Positions 57,108 through 58,619 of a stretch of 58,619 bases of DNA are shown here, piece by piece (the first letter of the stretch is position 1; each line of letters begins with the position of its first letter). The DNA lies in IMG/VR virus record IMGVR_UViG_3300036900_000065, positions 1-58,619 of that record; one strand, written 5' to 3'. The translations under genes were made by a program, and so were the position numbers. This DNA is from a virus. The notes below the pieces were generated by a model. The model worked only from the letters and a program-made list of their open reading frames with translations, was not told the origin of the DNA and did no database searches.

Positions 57108-57535
57108 CAGGCCGCCCCGACCGGCTCGCCCATCGTATCCTCGGCGACTTGCGCCTTCGGCTTGCGCCCGCCGCGCTTCGGCTTCACCCCGGATGGCATG
57201 TCGGGGAATAGCGCCATCTGCGTCGGCACGCCGTGCGCGCGCACCACCTTTTCCAGCATCGCCCGCTCCTCCGCCTCAAGCTCGGTGATCAGCCCCGCCA
57301 GCTTCGCTTGGGTCTGCTCGATTTTGATTTGCAGCTTCATCACCTTTTGCGGGATGCCCTGCTGCGCCGCGCGCTCGTATATCGTGCTGATCGCATCGCG
57401 CTGACGGCGGGCCGCGTTCATGTAGGTGCCGCGCGCGCTCTCGATCACGTCGAACTTGTCCAGCACGTCCCTGATAACGCTGTTGACCAGACGCGGGGTG
57501 ACTTCAATATTTCCGGACTTCGCTGCCTTTGCCAT
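57107..57535 (-). CDS. Coiled-coil protein with basic tail
   Basis: This 142-residue protein has MKLQIKIEQTQAKLAGLITE, a long coiled coil, and a Lys/Arg-rich tail (VKPKRGGRKPKAQVAED). Similar coiled proteins occur next to regulators in other phages. It overlaps the GcrA-like gene by 32 bases. Confidence 0.5.
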   Translation of the reverse strand: MAKAAKSGNIEVTPRLVNSVIRDVLDKFDVIESARGTYMNAARRQRDAISTIYERAAQQGIPQKVMKLQIKIEQTQAKLAGLITELEAEERAMLEKVVRAHGVPTQMALFPDMPSGVKPKRGGRKPKAQVAEDTMGEPVGAA

Positions 57536-58034
57536 CTGGCTTCCTCTGCTGGGGTTGCGGCGTCCTGTACGCCTCGGTGTGGATGTCGCAGTACGGCGAC
57601 AGACTGCCCTTGTCGGTGAGCGCGCGCAATCGACCGCAGCACATCCGCAGCCCATATTCGCCGCGCTTGTCCAGCACCGCCTTGCAGCCGTCCGCCGGGA
57701 GATCGAGATACTCGACCTCGCCGGGCCGGTCCTGCGGCGGTCGGACGGTCTTAACGAGGCGCACCGTTCGCGGCCTCCTCGGTTCGGTGAACCGGCGCGC
57801 GTGCGCCATTCCAAGCCGCATCCGCCGCCCGCTGACCGCGCCGCGCGTCACCTTGACGCCCAGCGCCTTCGTCATCGCCGCCGCGACCGACGTGAGCGAG
57901 CCGCCACGATCCCACAACCTCTTGAGCATGGCGTCGTCGGCGGCGGTCCATGTCAGGCGCGGCGGCGCTTGAAGATGTCGGGCCTGATCCTTTCCGGCGG
58001 GATGTTCAGGAGCTTCGATACCGTGTTCACCCAT
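57504..58034 (-). CDS. GcrA-like transcription regulator
   Basis: This protein of up to 176 residues matches GcrA-type regulators: LTWTAADDAMLKRLWDRGGS, SVAAAMTKALGVKVTRGAVS, GRRMRLGMAHARR and a C-terminal CxxxL...GLRMCCG...SPYCDIHTEAY block. In Alphaproteobacteria GcrA controls cell-cycle genes and responds to CcrM methylation. Here it may redirect host transcription. The start is unclear: ATG 58034 lies 82 bases inside the upstream YdaS-like gene, and no closer ATG, GTG or TTG is in frame. Confidence 0.75.
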   Translation of the reverse strand: MGEHGIEAPEHPAGKDQARHLQAPPRLTWTAADDAMLKRLWDRGGSLTSVAAAMTKALGVKVTRGAVSGRRMRLGMAHARRFTEPRRPRTVRLVKTVRPPQDRPGEVEYLDLPADGCKAVLDKRGEYGLRMCCGRLRALTDKGSLSPYCDIHTEAYRTPQPQQRKPDGKGSEVRKY

Positions 58035-58168
58035 TGCGGCGGCACCCGCTTCCACTGATACACCGCCGCCCGATGCACCCCGCACGCCCTCGCCACTTCG
58101 GTCGGGAGACCGCGTGTCGTTCTTATCTTCGTCATTGTCTTGTCGAGGTCGGTGAGTTGCGCCGACAT
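57953..58168 (-). CDS. YdaS/Cro-like repressor B
   Basis: This 71-residue protein has TKIRTTRGLPTEVARACGVH, RAAVYQWKRVPPQWVNTVSK and RIRPDIFKR, matching the protein at 38378-38584. It diverges from the DUF932 gene across a region with a TGGCAAG/CTTGCCA inverted repeat, so it is well placed to act as an early repressor. GAGGAAA precedes ATG 58168. Confidence 0.75.
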   Translation of the reverse strand: MSAQLTDLDKTMTKIRTTRGLPTEVARACGVHRAAVYQWKRVPPQWVNTVSKLLNIPPERIRPDIFKRRRA

Positions 58169-58221
58169 ATTTTTCCTCGCTTTTTTCCATGGGGACTACC
58201 TATCGCCGTTCTTCAGCCGGA

Positions 58222-58263
58222 TGGCAAGTGGCCCTTGCCAACGGGAAGGTCCGGGCATACAAC
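58222..58263 (+). promoter_or_regulatory. Putative promoter and operator for the DUF932 operon
   Basis: TGGCAAG-TGGCC-CTTGCCA (58222-58240) is a perfect seven-base inverted repeat. TTGCCA within it (58235-58240) followed by 17 bases and TACAAC (58258-58263) reads as a -35/-10 pair. Ribosome site and start follow at 58296-58309. The palindrome overlaps the -35 box, as an operator would. Confidence 0.55.
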
Positions 58264-58306
58264 CAGAATTAGCGGGATTGGCCCGCTGCTATATCGGAGC
58301 AAGCAC

Positions 58307-58619
58307 ATGAGAACCGGACTGACCCTGACCCAATTGGCCGTCGAGATCGAGCGACGGGCCAAGGCGAAAGATGACTTCGTCGTCTCGACCAGAGACATCG
58401 AGATGATCGAGAGCCTCGACCTTGTGATCGCAGGTGGGGACAAAGTGGTGGGGATCAACAAGATCGCCCACGATCAGATCGCATCGCACACTGAAATTCC
58501 CCGCGCCTATTACAACCGGATGCTCGCCGACGATCCGCGCCTCTTGGCGGCGAACGTCAATACATGGTTCCGCAAGAACCCGGTCCCGCGCATGGTGCGC
58601 TGTCTCGACAACACCGCCC
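58307..58619 (+). CDS. DUF932-family protein, 5' part
   Basis: The true start of the gene continued at position 3: MRTGLTLTQLAVEIERRAKA then into the shared sequence. GGAGCAAGC (58296-58304) precedes ATG 58307. The part from 58374 duplicates the start of the window. Confidence 0.8.
   Translation, partial: MRTGLTLTQLAVEIERRAKAKDDFVVSTRDIEMIESLDLVIAGGDKVVGINKIAHDQIASHTEIPRAYYNRMLADDPRLLAANVNTWFRKNPVPRMVRCLDNTA
58374..58619. repeat. Terminal direct repeat, right copy
   Basis: Identical to 1-246 except T at 58492 (C at 119), silent. See the left copy. Confidence 0.95.

Overview
This window reads as the complete genome of a tailed phage with a contractile tail. The last 246 bases repeat the first 246 with one silent difference, so the sequence closes into a circle of 58,373 bp, and the gene opening the window is the continuation of the gene closing it. 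The DNA is visibly GC-rich. Two proteins end in PEP-x-x-W sorting tails typical of sphingomonads, and a GcrA-like regulator is present, so an alphaproteobacterial, probably sphingomonad, host is inferred. I see no integrase, transposase, DNA polymerase, tRNA or CRISPR array.

Layout. (1) 58307 through the junction to 6344, plus strand: a DUF932 protein, then a tightly overlapping operon with a RecE-like exonuclease, an XRE-type regulator, a RecT-like annealing protein, an HNH-like protein and several small, partly membrane-bound proteins. (2) 6459-35872, minus strand: the virion block. Read in its own direction it runs from terminase (Nu1/GpA type), connector, portal, ClpP-like protease, decoration and major capsid proteins (lambda-like head) to sheath, tube, frameshifted tail chaperone, tape measure and a Mu-like baseplate (gp43 to gp48 equivalents). 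Tail fibres with a collagen-like, S74-chaperone fibre, two secreted PEP-CTERM proteins, a lysis cassette and a Pro/Gly-rich protein follow. Two sugar-metabolism-like proteins and a plus-strand 48-residue acidic gene sit inside it. (3) 35964-44534, plus strand: accessory genes, notably an amidoligase followed by two gamma-glutamylcyclotransferase-like proteins, small regulators, zinc-binding proteins, a possible cysteine-peptidase-fold protein and membrane proteins. (4) 44566-52686, minus strand: a Mom-like DNA-modification protein, a ParB-domain protein, a DEVH-box helicase and a zinc-ribbon/TOPRIM primase among small proteins. (5) 52687-53424: the only long non-coding region, with nested hairpins; a candidate replication origin or structured RNA. 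(6) 53425-55599, plus strand: a ParB-like DxQHR protein and an unknown. (7) 55582-58168, minus strand: a RuvC-like nuclease, a GcrA-like regulator and a YdaS/Cro-like repressor diverging from the DUF932 gene.

How the parts fit. RecE/RecT, RuvC-like nuclease, primase and helicase form the replication and recombination set, apparently relying on the host polymerase. Mom-like modification would protect DNA from restriction. The head is lambda-like and the tail Mu-like, a mosaic. Most minus-strand genes are coupled by stop/start overlaps, whereas many plus-strand genes share an extended initiation signature, GGAGCAAGC, and several have GC-rich stem-loops in front of them. A repeated upstream element containing CTTGCCA may be the promoter or operator of the plus-strand operons.
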